A stretch of 55,399 nucleotides of DNA from Rhodothermales bacterium (lineage in GTDB: Bacteria > Bacteroidota > Rhodothermia > Rhodothermales > Bin80): NCBI GenBank assembly GCA_022821385.1, contig JAJEDR010000015.1, positions 1 through 55,399 of the forward strand. The letters run 5' to 3'. Shown piece by piece: positions 10,238-19,421 of the stretch. Made by a program: the position numbers and the translations under genes. The notes under the pieces are model-generated. The model saw nothing but the letters and a program-made list of their open reading frames with translations, was not told the DNA's origin and did no database searches. Position 1 is the stretch's first letter. Each line of letters begins with the position of its first letter.

Positions 10238-13200
10238 CAGTATTTCTCGATAACCTCATCAAAGGATAGTAATGCGTTAGCAACCATGGTATGTGCAGCC
10301 CACTCAACGGGGTTCAACCCCGCTTGCAGTTGAGACTCCCCGGTTTCCAACAGCTGTCTGGCCGCTGAGGGATCCTTGGAAAATTCCTCAAACTGCTCAG
10401 TGTATAGAGTCTGCAATGCTTTCGTTTCGGATGGATCTGGACTTCGTCCGGTTAACAGTCTAAATCCCAACGCAATTTGATCTTCGAGTGTTTCCTTTCC
10501 AAGCATACGGGCAGCTATATGACGGGACGCTTCCACATACTGCGGGTCATTGAGCAGAACCAGGGCTTGCATGGGGGTCGCCGTACGTTGACGCCGCATC
10601 ACACACTGCGCGCGTGTTGGCATGTCAAACGTGATCAGGGAAGGGGGTGGGGAAGTGCGCTTGAAGAAGGTGTATAGCGTGCGCCGGTAGAGGTCAGAGC
10701 CCGAGCTCTGCTCATACCTGATCCCGGCCTTTTCCTGCCAGAGTCCTTCTGGTTGATACGGTTTAACCGCAGGTCCACCAAGCGTTCGGTCAAGAAGCCC
10801 ACTGACTGCAAGTGCCTGATCGCGCACCATTTCTGCACTCAGGCGTAGTCTGGGGCCCCGTGCAAACAACTCATTATCGGGGTCAAGGTCCAGGAGCTCA
10901 GGAGTAGCTTCAGATTGTTGGCGGTAGGTGGCACTTGTCAGGATCAGGTGCTGCATGGCCTTGATGTCCCATCCCGAGTTAATGAATGTCGTGGCCAGAT
11001 AATCCAGTAGTTCGGGGGAGGAAGGCAAGGCGCCCTGTCGTCCAAAGTCTTCGGGCGTCGACACAATGCCGGTTCCAAAGTACTTCTGCCAGTACCGGTT
11101 CACTGCAACCCGAGCGGTAAGGGGATGCTCTGGATGAAACAGCCATTTGGCCAAACCGAGGCGATTTCGAGGTAAATCATCGGGAAAAGGCAGAATGGCT
11201 TCTGGTGTGTGCGCTTCAACGGGGTCCCCCTTAGCGTCGTACTGGCCACGGCTCAATATATATGCTGATCGCGGGGAGGACATCTCCTCAGTTACCATGA
11301 TTGCCGGGATACCTTCAAGGAGGGCGTTCTGCTTTTCACGCAGGGTTTGGAGGGCAGCCTTTGCTTGCTGCCAAGGCATCACTTCATGTGCCAGATACCA
11401 TTGAAAAAGATCGTCTTGATCCGGGGCCACTTCCTTTCTCCCAGCCAGGCGGGCAATCTCGAAGCCATACAGCTTCCGATCGTACAGGTGCAGTTCGTCT
11501 ACAGCTCCGTTGCGCAGGCCGCTATCCCGGAATCGGTATGCGATTTGCAAGGGCACCTCCATATTTTCGTACGTGATATGTCGGGTAAGGCCATCACGTA
11601 CGGTTTCTATTTCGACACGGAGACCATTAATGTACAGGTGCACACCGGAGGCGCGGCTGGATCCGTCATAGGTCATAGCAACATGCGTCCAATCTCCAAG
11701 CGGGAGGGTATCAATTGTCTGGACGCGCAGGGCGTTTTGGGGCCACATATGGGCCAGTTGAGCGACGAGGCGACCGTCCAGGAGGGCAAGCTCCCAGCCG
11801 CGGCTCCCGGCATCCAGTGCAGCCTGTGTGCGATGCACGATGGCACCTGTCTCTTCTCCAGGGTTGATCCAGAGGCCGACGGTGAAGGGTTGTGTTCGCC
11901 GGAATTCGCCCATACCTGCGAAGGAGAAGCCGCTCTCACCATCAAAAGCCATTGCCTGCCCCCGGTACCCAGGCACCACATCTGGAGTGAAAACGGCCGT
12001 TCCCTGTTTGCCATCTTGGCATGGTAATGTTGATCCGTTCAGACCTTCAAACTCGCAGTCGAGAATGGGTCTAGGGCCGGTATCTGGTCGCAGTGGCTGA
12101 TCCCAGGAAGTAAAGCCGGCCCTTGACATTTCCGCTATGCCGTCAACTGCACGCTCAGCTGATTCGATTTCACGTGCAAGGCGATCCAGTTCCTCCTGTT
12201 CATCCGGCGCAGGCAGGTCCAGTGCGGGCACGGGCACTGCATTGGTAAAATGCGAAGTCTGCCCGGACTCATCCACATTGTTAAAATAACTGAAGAGCCC
12301 ATAGTAGTTGGCTTGCGTAATCGGGTCGTACTTGTGATCATGGCAGCGCGCGCATTCAAGGGTCAGGCCCATGAATGCTGCCCCCATCGTATTGACGCGA
12401 TCCGCCACATACTCCGTGCGGAACTCTTCCTCGATACTGCCACCTTCGTTAGTCTGGCGATGGTTACGGTTGAAGGTGGTTGCGAGCCGTTGATTCAGCG
12501 TTGCATTTGGCAGCAGGTCTCCCGCAAGCTGCCAGGTCGCGAACGCATCAAAGGAAAGGTTCTGATTGTACGCATCCACGACCCAGTCTCTCCATGGCCA
12601 CACGTACCGGTCCCTATCGTTCTGGTATCCATGCGTGTCTGCGTATCTGGCGAGATCCAGCCACATAGAGGCCATATGCTCTCCGTAAGCTGGGGAGTCG
12701 AGCAGCCGATCAACAACCTTTTCATATGCGCGGGCAGAGGTATCTGCAAGAAAAGCGTCCAGTTCCTCCAGCGTTGGGGGAAGACCGGTCAGGTCAAGTG
12801 TGACGCGTCGAAGGAGTGTACCCGGGTCTGCCTCTGGAGCCGGGGCCAGTCCTTCCGACTCAAGACGTGCCAGTGTAAAGTGGTCAATTCCGTTGTTCGG
12901 CCAATCTGATTGTTGGACGGCCGGCGGGGGTAGATCGGCGGCCGGCAGGAAGCTCCAGTGGGGTTTCCATTTGGCTCCCTGCTCAATCCAACGGCTAAGG
13001 AGTGCAATTTCGTGGTCGGATAGTGAGAGATTCGATTCCAGCGGGGGCATACGCACCTCAGGATCATCCGAGCTGATACGAGAATGCAGGCGACTCTTTC
13101 TGAGGTTTCCCGGTACGACCGCATATCCACCGGAAGCAAGACGCTCCTGCTTTGCCCCAGCCTCCTCATCCAGACGCAGGCCTGCCTGCCGTGCGTTGGC

Positions 13201-13405
13201 ATCTGGGCCATGACAGTTGTAACAGCGGTCCGAAAGGATCGGCCGGACGTGAAAATTGTAGTCAACGACTTCCGGCAATCTCGCATCCTGTGGATGCAGT
13301 TCGTTCCCACACCCGGCTGTCGTAAGCAGGGTTATGCAAACTGCAGAGGGAATGAGTTCAGGCCAGGAGATCCTTAACCACATGGCCATGCACATCTGTT
13401 AGTCT
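8873..13405 (-). repeat. 4.53-kb tandem direct repeat, copy B
   Basis: Second copy, with DUF1501 and LamG-DUF1553 genes in the same order. The boundary between copies (about 8873-8876) lies inside the DUF1501 coding tail: below it the sequence matches the 3' end of the gene at 13358-14818, above it the body of the gene at 4298-5710. This is what an unequal crossover between the conserved RLTDVHG codons of two DUF1501 genes would leave. Confidence 0.82.
10237..13395 (-). CDS. PSCyt1-DUF1549-LamG-DUF1553 lipoprotein, tandem copy B
   Basis: A 1052-residue lipoprotein with the same architecture as the copy at 5710-8862: lipobox Cys 29, haem motif CYNCH at 58-62, DUF1549 with a second CARCH near 350, a LamG domain ([20 protein letters not shown]) and C-terminal DUF1553. 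It has two extra residues ([11 protein letters not shown] versus ISPYAVPVP) in the linker before LamG. Differences from copy A concentrate in the linker and LamG regions by eye, while the DUF1549 and DUF1553 cores are nearly constant. It is translationally linked to the DUF1501 gene downstream (TGATG) and overlaps the DUF1501 gene upstream by 38 bp. Confidence 0.88.
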   Translation of the reverse strand: MCMAMWLRISWPELIPSAVCITLLTTAGCGNELHPQDARLPEVVDYNFHVRPILSDRCYNCHGPDANARQAGLRLDEEAGAKQERLASGGYAVVPGNLRKSRLHSRISSDDPEVRMPPLESNLSLSDHEIALLSRWIEQGAKWKPHWSFLPAADLPPPAVQQSDWPNNGIDHFTLARLESEGLAPAPEADPGTLLRRVTLDLTGLPPTLEELDAFLADTSARAYEKVVDRLLDSPAYGEHMASMWLDLARYADTHGYQNDRDRYVWPWRDWVVDAYNQNLSFDAFATWQLAGDLLPNATLNQRLATTFNRNHRQTNEGGSIEEEFRTEYVADRVNTMGAAFMGLTLECARCHDHKYDPITQANYYGLFSYFNNVDESGQTSHFTNAVPVPALDLPAPDEQEELDRLAREIESAERAVDGIAEMSRAGFTSWDQPLRPDTGPRPILDCEFEGLNGSTLPCQDGKQGTAVFTPDVVPGYRGQAMAFDGESGFSFAGMGEFRRTQPFTVGLWINPGEETGAIVHRTQAALDAGSRGWELALLDGRLVAQLAHMWPQNALRVQTIDTLPLGDWTHVAMTYDGSSRASGVHLYINGLRVEIETVRDGLTRHITYENMEVPLQIAYRFRDSGLRNGAVDELHLYDRKLYGFEIARLAGRKEVAPDQDDLFQWYLAHEVMPWQQAKAALQTLREKQNALLEGIPAIMVTEEMSSPRSAYILSRGQYDAKGDPVEAHTPEAILPFPDDLPRNRLGLAKWLFHPEHPLTARVAVNRYWQKYFGTGIVSTPEDFGRQGALPSSPELLDYLATTFINSGWDIKAMQHLILTSATYRQQSEATPELLDLDPDNELFARGPRLRLSAEMVRDQALAVSGLLDRTLGGPAVKPYQPEGLWQEKAGIRYEQSSGSDLYRRTLYTFFKRTSPPPSLITFDMPTRAQCVMRRQRTATPMQALVLLNDPQYVEASRHIAARMLGKETLEDQIALGFRLLTGRSPDPSETKALQTLYTEQFEEFSKDPSAARQLLETGESQLQAGLNPVEWAAHTMVANALLSFDEVIEKY

Positions 13406-14818
13406 ATACCGGCGTCCCTGATGACGATATGTGAGCCGCTCATGTTCAATGCCCAGCAAGTGGAGGATTGTTGCCTGGAAGTCGTGCACATGGACGGGGT
13501 TCTGTGTGATATTGTATCCCAGTTCATCGGTGGCTCCGTAAGTGAGGCCAGACTTGATCCCGCCTCCTGCCATCCAGATGGTGAAGCATCGCGGATGGTG
13601 GTCTCGTCCATAGTTTGTTTCTGTGAGCGTGCCCTGCGAATAATTCGTACGGCCGAATTCGCCGCCCCAGATGACCAGTGTATCTTCCAGCAGCCCCCGT
13701 TGCTTCAGGTCGGTGACCAGTGCTGCAGATGGTTGGTCGGTATCCTTGCATTGCAGCGCAATGTCGTTTGGCAGGTTGCTGTGCTGGTCCCAACCCATAT
13801 GGTAGAGTTGAATAAAGCGTACATCTCGTTCAGCGAGGCGGCGGGCCAGGAGGCAATTGGCTGCATAAGTCCCTGGTGTGCGAGCGGCTTCCCCGTAGAG
13901 CTCAAACGTTGCTTCGGGCTCGTTTGACAGATCGGTCACGTCGGGTACAGAGGTTTGCATCCGGTAAGCCATTTCGTATTGGGCAATGCGCGACTGGATT
14001 TCTGGGTCTCCGCTGACGTCATAATGCATTTCGTTCAGACGGGCCAGATGTTTGAGCATACTTCGACGGTCACCAGTATCCAGTCCGGGCGGGTTATTCA
14101 GATACAAAACTGGATCCCCACCTGCCCGAAACTGTACTCCTTGATGCAGTGCTGCCAGAAATCCGTTACCCCATAGACGTGAATAGATTGGTTGTGGGCG
14201 CTGGAGTCCGCGGGACAAGAGTACACAGAAAGTGGGCAGGTCCTCGTTCGAGCTGCCCAGACCATAGCTCAACCAGGCTCCCATGCTGGGGCGTCCGGGT
14301 TGTTGCGAACCGGTTTGGAAGAAGGTAATGGCCGGGTCATGATTGATCGCCTCGGTATACATAGACCGTACGATGCAGAGTTCATCGGCAATCTTGGCGG
14401 TGTAGGGTAACTGGTCACTGATCCATGCACCACTGTTGCCGTGCTGTGCAAACGGATATATGGTAGGTGCTAGAGGCAGCGAGTTCTGATAGGCAGTCAT
14501 GCCGGTCAGGCGCTGTCCCATCCGGATGGATTCTGGCAGATCCTGTCCCCTTCTTTGATGCAGTGTGGGTTTATAGTCAAAAAGTTCAAGTTGGGAAGGT
14601 CCACCGCTTTGGAAGAGGTAAATCACCCGGCGCGCCTTGGGGGCAATGTGAGGGGAGTTCAGAATTCCTCGAAAAGCTGAGCCCGCGGCCAATTGTTCGG
14701 ATGTTTGGGCACATCCCATCAGGGACGCGAGGGCTGCACCGCCTATTCCAAGACTCAGTTTTGAAAAGAAATGTCGCCGGTTCATGCAGCATCCGGCATC
14801 GTAGAAGGGGTCACTCAT
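13358..14818 (-). CDS. DUF1501 family protein
   Basis: A 486-residue DUF1501 protein. The first ATG (14818) overlaps the upstream stop as ATGA, but the Tat-like signal begins at Met12 (NRRHFFSKLSLGIGG), so 14785 is a reasonable alternative start. The signal ends in SLMGCAQ, so this copy may be a lipoprotein rather than cleaved by signal peptidase I. Motifs: LFQSGGPSQLELFDYKP, WGGEFGRTNYSQG, GRDHHPRCFTIWMAGGG. It is clearly related to, but well diverged from, the two near-identical copies downstream, so it predates their duplication. Its 3' end supplied the sequence now found at the 3' end of copy B. Confidence 0.87.
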   Translation of the reverse strand: MSDPFYDAGCCMNRRHFFSKLSLGIGGAALASLMGCAQTSEQLAAGSAFRGILNSPHIAPKARRVIYLFQSGGPSQLELFDYKPTLHQRRGQDLPESIRMGQRLTGMTAYQNSLPLAPTIYPFAQHGNSGAWISDQLPYTAKIADELCIVRSMYTEAINHDPAITFFQTGSQQPGRPSMGAWLSYGLGSSNEDLPTFCVLLSRGLQRPQPIYSRLWGNGFLAALHQGVQFRAGGDPVLYLNNPPGLDTGDRRSMLKHLARLNEMHYDVSGDPEIQSRIAQYEMAYRMQTSVPDVTDLSNEPEATFELYGEAARTPGTYAANCLLARRLAERDVRFIQLYHMGWDQHSNLPNDIALQCKDTDQPSAALVTDLKQRGLLEDTLVIWGGEFGRTNYSQGTLTETNYGRDHHPRCFTIWMAGGGIKSGLTYGATDELGYNITQNPVHVHDFQATILHLLGIEHERLTYRHQGRRYRLTDVHGHVVKDLLA

Positions 14819-17800
14819 CGGTATTGAGCCTCGTCCAAATTCAGGATAGTACTGGTTACAACAGTCATGGCGGCCAGTTTCACGATGTCACTGGTACGCC
14901 TGAGCGGGGTTATGCCCACCGACACTAGCGCGCGAGCATCGGCAGGGTTCTGCTCAAATTTACGCGTTTGTTCCTCTAGAAGATCAGTGAGCGTGTTGAG
15001 CTCTTCTGCCTGCGGTGATCTGGAGGTCAGCCAGCGAAAGGCCTCCGCAATCTGTTCCTGCTGGCTTATGTCTTCGCCGGTGAGCACGCGAGTGGCAAGT
15101 GCACGCGCTGCTTCCACATACTGCGGATCGTTCAAAAGCACCAGAGACTGCAGCGGTGTCGCCGTGGTTTGTCGCTCCACCGTACATATCGACCGCTCCG
15201 GGGCGTCGAAGGTCAGCATTGCCGGCGGGGGGATCGTTCGTTTCCAGTAAGTGTAGAGGCTGCGCCTGTGAACATCTGGGCCGGGGCGATAGCGATTCTC
15301 TCCAACCTGATTTGCTAGTGCTTTCCAGAGTCCAGCAGGTTGGTAGGGTCGTACTGGCTCGCCGCCAATCGTCGGGTTCAGCAGATGACTGACCAGTAAC
15401 GCGTTGTCCCGCATCATTTCGGCGGACAGTCGTTTGCGTGGAGCACGCGCTAACAGCATATTGTTTGGATCCCGTTCCCGAACAGGGCGTGCAATTCGGC
15501 CGCTTTGACGATAGGTGGCAGACAGGACGATCTCTTTGATCAATGCCTTGGTATCGTAATCCAGGTCAACAAATCTAGTGGCCAGATAATCAAGCAGTGC
15601 AGGATGGGAAGGGAGTGCTCCCTGATTACCGAAGTCTTCTGGTGTATGAACCAGTCCTTCTCCGAAGAGCAGTTGCCAGAGGCGGTTTACAGCTACACGT
15701 GCGGTCAGCGGGTTGTCTTCATGTACAATCCACTGCGCAAGTCCAAGTCGGTTACGTGGCAGGCTGTCAGGAAAGGAAAGGATCGCTGCCGGGGTCCCCG
15801 GCCCCACGGAGTCCATGGGTGCATCATATGCCCCACGATCCAGCACATGAGTGGTGCGCGGTGTGGGCATCTCTTCCATGACCATAACATGGGGTACACC
15901 TCTGAGCGCGCGCCGTAGGCTATCCAGTGCAGCGTTTGCCGCATTCAGCCCGGGATCGTTGAAAGCTTGATAGTGGGCAGTCAATTGGGAGCCGGACTCC
16001 TGTCCTGCCAGGTACGCAACTTCCAGGTCAGTGAGTGCCCGGGCATGCACATAGAGGTCATCCAGGATACCATCCGTCACACCTTCAATATCCCCAAGCG
16101 TGTGATTTCGGTGCGTCCAATTGCCTGCCAGGAGGTCGTTTCCATTCAGAATATTTTTACGTGCAAGCGAGTCCTCGCTAACGCGGACAACGCTTGAAGT
16201 GCCATTCAGATAGAGGGTAACTCCTTGAGCGCGCCCGCTGCCGTCGTAGGTGGCAGAGACGTGTGTCCATGTATTTGTCGGGATCGCCCGTGTGGTCTGT
16301 ACGGAGATCTGATGGTTTCCGTCGTGTATCAGGCGGAGCCGAAGCCAACCTTCTTTGGTACGGGCGAGGTCGTAGCCGCTGCGCTTTTGCTCCCCAATTC
16401 GTTTGGAGAACAGTGCAATATCTTTCTGCTGATCCTGGACGAGTATCCAGGTGCTTAGTGAGAACCGGTTGTACCACGCGAAGTCGGCATCTGGGCCGAG
16501 GTTTAGAAAATTCTGCCCGTCAAAGGTCAACCCACTGCCACGTTTCCCTTCGGTGACCAGAGGTGGGTCAAGCACTTTTTCCAGTCCGGTGTTTGCCAAC
16601 CCGTCCAAGCCCACGCGCGCAGGAGAAACCAGACCGTCCAAGCTGTCCAGGGGCAGGGCTGTTAGAAGGCCGGATTCGATCGTCGCCTCAATATCCGGAG
16701 TCCAGTCAGGTGGTGGAGGCTTGTGGGGCCAGTCCGCAACAACTTGCTCAACAGAATCAATTTCCGCTTCTGTTTGCGCAATGGAGGCTTCCAACTCAGG
16801 ATCTTCGAGTAGGATGGAGGGTCTTGGTGAAAGGTCAAAATAACTGATCGGGGCCTGTTCATCCACGCCGTTAAAGAACGCGAACATGCTGTAGTACTCT
16901 TCCTGCAGGATCGGATCATATTTATGATCATGGCATCGTGCACATTCCATGGTTAATCCTAGGAATGCAGTTGCTGTTGTATTGGTCCGGTCGGCGACAT
17001 ATTCTGTGATATATTCTTCCGCAACTACGCCTCCTTCCTGAGTTATGGCATGGTTACGGTTAAATCCGGTGGCCAGACGTTGCTCAAAAGTCGCTTCGGG
17101 AAGCAAGTCGCCAGCGAGCTGCCAAATCACGAAGTCATCGTAGGGAAGGTTTTCGTTGAAGGCCTTAACGACCCAGTCACGCCATGGCCACATTGTCCGT
17201 GGACGATCATCCTGATAGCCATGTGTATCGGCGTAACGCGCGATATCCAGCCACATGGAAGTCATACGTTCTCCATAGGTCGGACGAGCAAGCAGGTCAT
17301 CCACTACGCGTTCGTAAGCATCCTCTCGCGTATCATTCAGGAAGGCGTTGAGTTCGGTCGGAGTTGGCGGCAGTCCTGTCAAATCAAATGTCACACGGCG
17401 AAGCAGCTTAGCACGGTCTGCTTCCTCTGACGGACTAAGTCCGGCAGACTCAATGCTATGTAACACGAAGTGATCAATGGGGCCGCGCGCCCAGTTTTCG
17501 TTACGCACCTCTGGCAGGGTAGGGCGCGTAGGTGGTGTGAATGCCCAATGTGGTTTCCAGTCTGCTCCTTGATCAATCCAACGCTTTATGAGTGCAATCT
17601 CGCGTGTGGTAAGTGATAGATTGCTTTCCGGCGGTGGCATACGCCGTTGGGGATCTTCGCTGGAGATGTGTTCAACCAGGAGGCTTGCCGCGGCGTTGCC
17701 GGGCATGATAATTCGCTGTGTTGAATCCTCACGGCTTACGCCGTAGGCACCTGCCTGGGTATCAAGCCGTAGCTCTGCTTTGCGGGCCTGGTCATCCGGC

Positions 17801-17952
17801 CCATGGCATTTGTAGCAGCGATCTGAAAGTACAGGCTTGATATGCCAGTTGTAGTCAACCGTAGTCGGCAGTGCGGACGGATCCGTCGAAGACTGATTAC
17901 AAGCCGCCGACAGGAGCAGTATTACGAGCCAGAATGACCGGAGAATAGACAC
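14815..17952 (-). CDS. PSCyt1-DUF1549-LamG-DUF1553 lipoprotein, first gene of the array
   Basis: A predicted 1045-residue lipoprotein. The frame stays open upstream to a GTG at 18276, but those 108 codons read as unlikely protein and cover two palindromes. Starting at the GTG at 17952 gives a compact lipoprotein signal (FWLVILLLSAAC, Cys18) and a length matching the 1050- and 1052-residue paralogues, so I prefer it. Domains: haem motif CYKCH at 46-50, DUF1549 with [14 protein letters not shown] and [11 protein letters not shown], LamG (FSLSTWILVQDQ, TWTHVSATYDG), and DUF1553 ([20 protein letters not shown]). It is the promoter-proximal gene of the minus-strand run, so regulation of the whole array probably acts in the region upstream. 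Confidence 0.85.
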   Translation of the reverse strand: MSILRSFWLVILLLSAACNQSSTDPSALPTTVDYNWHIKPVLSDRCYKCHGPDDQARKAELRLDTQAGAYGVSREDSTQRIIMPGNAAASLLVEHISSEDPQRRMPPPESNLSLTTREIALIKRWIDQGADWKPHWAFTPPTRPTLPEVRNENWARGPIDHFVLHSIESAGLSPSEEADRAKLLRRVTFDLTGLPPTPTELNAFLNDTREDAYERVVDDLLARPTYGERMTSMWLDIARYADTHGYQDDRPRTMWPWRDWVVKAFNENLPYDDFVIWQLAGDLLPEATFEQRLATGFNRNHAITQEGGVVAEEYITEYVADRTNTTATAFLGLTMECARCHDHKYDPILQEEYYSMFAFFNGVDEQAPISYFDLSPRPSILLEDPELEASIAQTEAEIDSVEQVVADWPHKPPPPDWTPDIEATIESGLLTALPLDSLDGLVSPARVGLDGLANTGLEKVLDPPLVTEGKRGSGLTFDGQNFLNLGPDADFAWYNRFSLSTWILVQDQQKDIALFSKRIGEQKRSGYDLARTKEGWLRLRLIHDGNHQISVQTTRAIPTNTWTHVSATYDGSGRAQGVTLYLNGTSSVVRVSEDSLARKNILNGNDLLAGNWTHRNHTLGDIEGVTDGILDDLYVHARALTDLEVAYLAGQESGSQLTAHYQAFNDPGLNAANAALDSLRRALRGVPHVMVMEEMPTPRTTHVLDRGAYDAPMDSVGPGTPAAILSFPDSLPRNRLGLAQWIVHEDNPLTARVAVNRLWQLLFGEGLVHTPEDFGNQGALPSHPALLDYLATRFVDLDYDTKALIKEIVLSATYRQSGRIARPVRERDPNNMLLARAPRKRLSAEMMRDNALLVSHLLNPTIGGEPVRPYQPAGLWKALANQVGENRYRPGPDVHRRSLYTYWKRTIPPPAMLTFDAPERSICTVERQTTATPLQSLVLLNDPQYVEAARALATRVLTGEDISQQEQIAEAFRWLTSRSPQAEELNTLTDLLEEQTRKFEQNPADARALVSVGITPLRRTSDIVKLAAMTVVTSTILNLDEAQYR

Positions 17953-18100
17953 GGAAAGAATTCTACTGTAGTGACCGGATAATTTACAACGTATAGTTGC
18001 TTTCTGCCACCGGGAGGAGTCTTTATTTCTAAAAGTGGGATGCTCAATCACGGGGGTACAATGAGTGTGATACACATAGCAGAGGTGGCCTGTTTTGACA

Positions 18101-18120
18101 CAGACAATAATCATTGTCTG
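18101..18120. promoter_or_regulatory. 20-bp inverted repeat, candidate operator
   Basis: CAGACAAT and ATTGTCTG form perfect 8-bp arms around AATC. It is 149 bp upstream of the preferred GTG start of the DUF1549/DUF1501 array. No regulator family is assigned; its position makes control of the array the simplest guess. Confidence 0.35.
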
Positions 18121-18310
18121 GATCATCACGAACGGCAGCATTCCGGCGGGCACCTCTTGACTCAGGGGTGAATGCCTTCGGAATAAACATGATCCTGGTA
18201 TCTGCGCGCGGACGTTCTTTGTTGGCGACGCCGTTGCTGCTCTATCTGCATCTGAACCGAAGCTCGGTTTAGCCACCGTAATCCGCCCCGAATTGCATGG
18301 AACCTTAATC

Positions 18311-18347
18311 GTAATATTTATTTAGACTTAATCTAAATAAATATTAC
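18311..18347. promoter_or_regulatory. 37-bp perfect palindrome, candidate operator
   Basis: Arms GTAATATTTATTTAGA (18311-18326) and its exact reverse complement (18332-18347) flank the 5-nt spacer CTTAA. It lies 73 bp before the CbiX-like ATG, between divergent genes, so a terminator is unlikely. The core TTTAGACTTAATCTAAA resembles the TTTAG-n-CTAAA or TTAGG-n-CCTAA dyads bound by DtxR/MntR-family metal regulators; that match is from memory and is inference. Confidence 0.6.
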
Positions 18348-18420
18348 TCTCACCGGCAAAAATACTTCTGGATGGTCTCAGGCATTTTTCGCGGGAGGTT
18401 TCCCATACTGCCATGGATAA

Positions 18421-19326
18421 ATGAACTTGATACAAAGACAAATGAGGATCGTATTGTTTTTCGCCACGATGTGGCTGGCCGCAGCTACAGTCGACGCACA
18501 GAGCTCCAATTCTTGCGGGCTCATGGTCATGGCACATGGCGGTGGTGATCAATGGAATGCTGCAGTTGAAACAGCGGTTATGCCGTTAAGAGGAGAATTC
18601 CCTGTAGCTATAGCCTTCGGGATGGCGGATCCGGTCACAATGAAAGCAGCAGTTACGAAATTGGAAGAGCAGCATGTGGCTTGTATTGCTGTCGTGCGGC
18701 TTTTTATGTCGGCGCACTCTTTTCTGCATCAGACCGAGTACCTCCTTGGTCTAAGAGAAAATCCACCAGCTTTTTTTATTTCCCACGGCAGTCACGCGCA
18801 TCATGGTTCCAAACCTCTGCCACTTGACCTTTCAACCCCTGTCAAAATCAGTGAGACCGCCTTGCTGGATGCCCCTGAGATGGGAGCGATCCTTGCCGCA
18901 AATGCACTGGCGCTAAGTGACAGTTCAGGCGCTGAATCCGTACTTATCATCGCACACGGCACGGGGGATGATCAGATTAATGCCGAATGGATCCAAAAGC
19001 TTGACCTTCTGGCCGACTCTGTTCGGTCTACCGGCCTTTTCAGTGAGGTTGCTGTTCACAGTCTGCAGGAGGATTGGAAGGATAAGCGAGCAAAGTCAGA
19101 GACAGAGATTCGCCAATTTATCGAGACACATTCACAGAACAATGGCAGAACGATTGTGCTCCCGTTCAGATTATATGGATTCGGCCCTTATGAGGAGGTG
19201 CTTGAAGGATTGGCTTACCAGTCGAATGGCCGGGGTTTGTTACCCAGTCCACTGGTAACCGAATGGATCAGGCGGACCGCCAACGAATTATTCCTTGAGC
19301 TAGAGGAAATTGCTAGCATAGATTAA
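18421..19326 (+). CDS. Exported CbiX-like (class II chelatase fold) protein
   Basis: A 301-residue protein with two CbiX-type halves. Each half begins with the family's beta-strand plus His motif: LMVMAHGGG (His39) and VLIIAHGTGD (His179). CbiX/SirB enzymes insert cobalt, nickel or iron into sirohydrochlorin in the cytoplasm. Here residues 1-26 form a clear signal peptide (VLFFATMWLAAATVDAQ), so this one is exported, and a His-rich loop SHGSHAHHGS lies at 121-130. A role in binding or handling metal or tetrapyrrole outside the cytoplasm is inference. It is transcribed away from the haem-protein array across a region with a metal-regulator-like palindrome, and convergent with the propeller lipoprotein gene downstream. 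Met8 (18442) is a possible alternative start. Confidence 0.75.
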   Translation: MNLIQRQMRIVLFFATMWLAAATVDAQSSNSCGLMVMAHGGGDQWNAAVETAVMPLRGEFPVAIAFGMADPVTMKAAVTKLEEQHVACIAVVRLFMSAHSFLHQTEYLLGLRENPPAFFISHGSHAHHGSKPLPLDLSTPVKISETALLDAPEMGAILAANALALSDSSGAESVLIIAHGTGDDQINAEWIQKLDLLADSVRSTGLFSEVAVHSLQEDWKDKRAKSETEIRQFIETHSQNNGRTIVLPFRLYGFGPYEEVLEGLAYQSNGRGLLPSPLVTEWIRRTANELFLELEEIASID

Positions 19327-19421
19327 AAGGGGGTAGGGTCCGAGCCCTCGTCTGGACTGGCACGTCGCCTACCGGCGGCTGCCTTGAAAGAGCCGCATGG
19401 GTTGAGAGTTTCACGTAAGGT

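Larger units (their letters stand above)
17953..18420. other. Divergent intergenic regulatory region
   Basis: About 470 bp between the first gene of the DUF1549/DUF1501 array (minus) and the CbiX-like gene (plus). It contains two perfect inverted repeats (18101-18120 and 18311-18347) and an AT-rich core at 18311-18350. The minus-strand frame is open across 18276-17953 but lacks a plausible N-terminus or ribosome site, so I treat it as non-coding. Confidence 0.6.

Noticed and set aside
17953-18276. 108-codon N-terminal extension of the first DUF1549 gene
   Set aside because: It starts with GTG, places the lipoprotein signal more than 100 residues inside, spans an inverted repeat and makes the protein longer than its paralogues.
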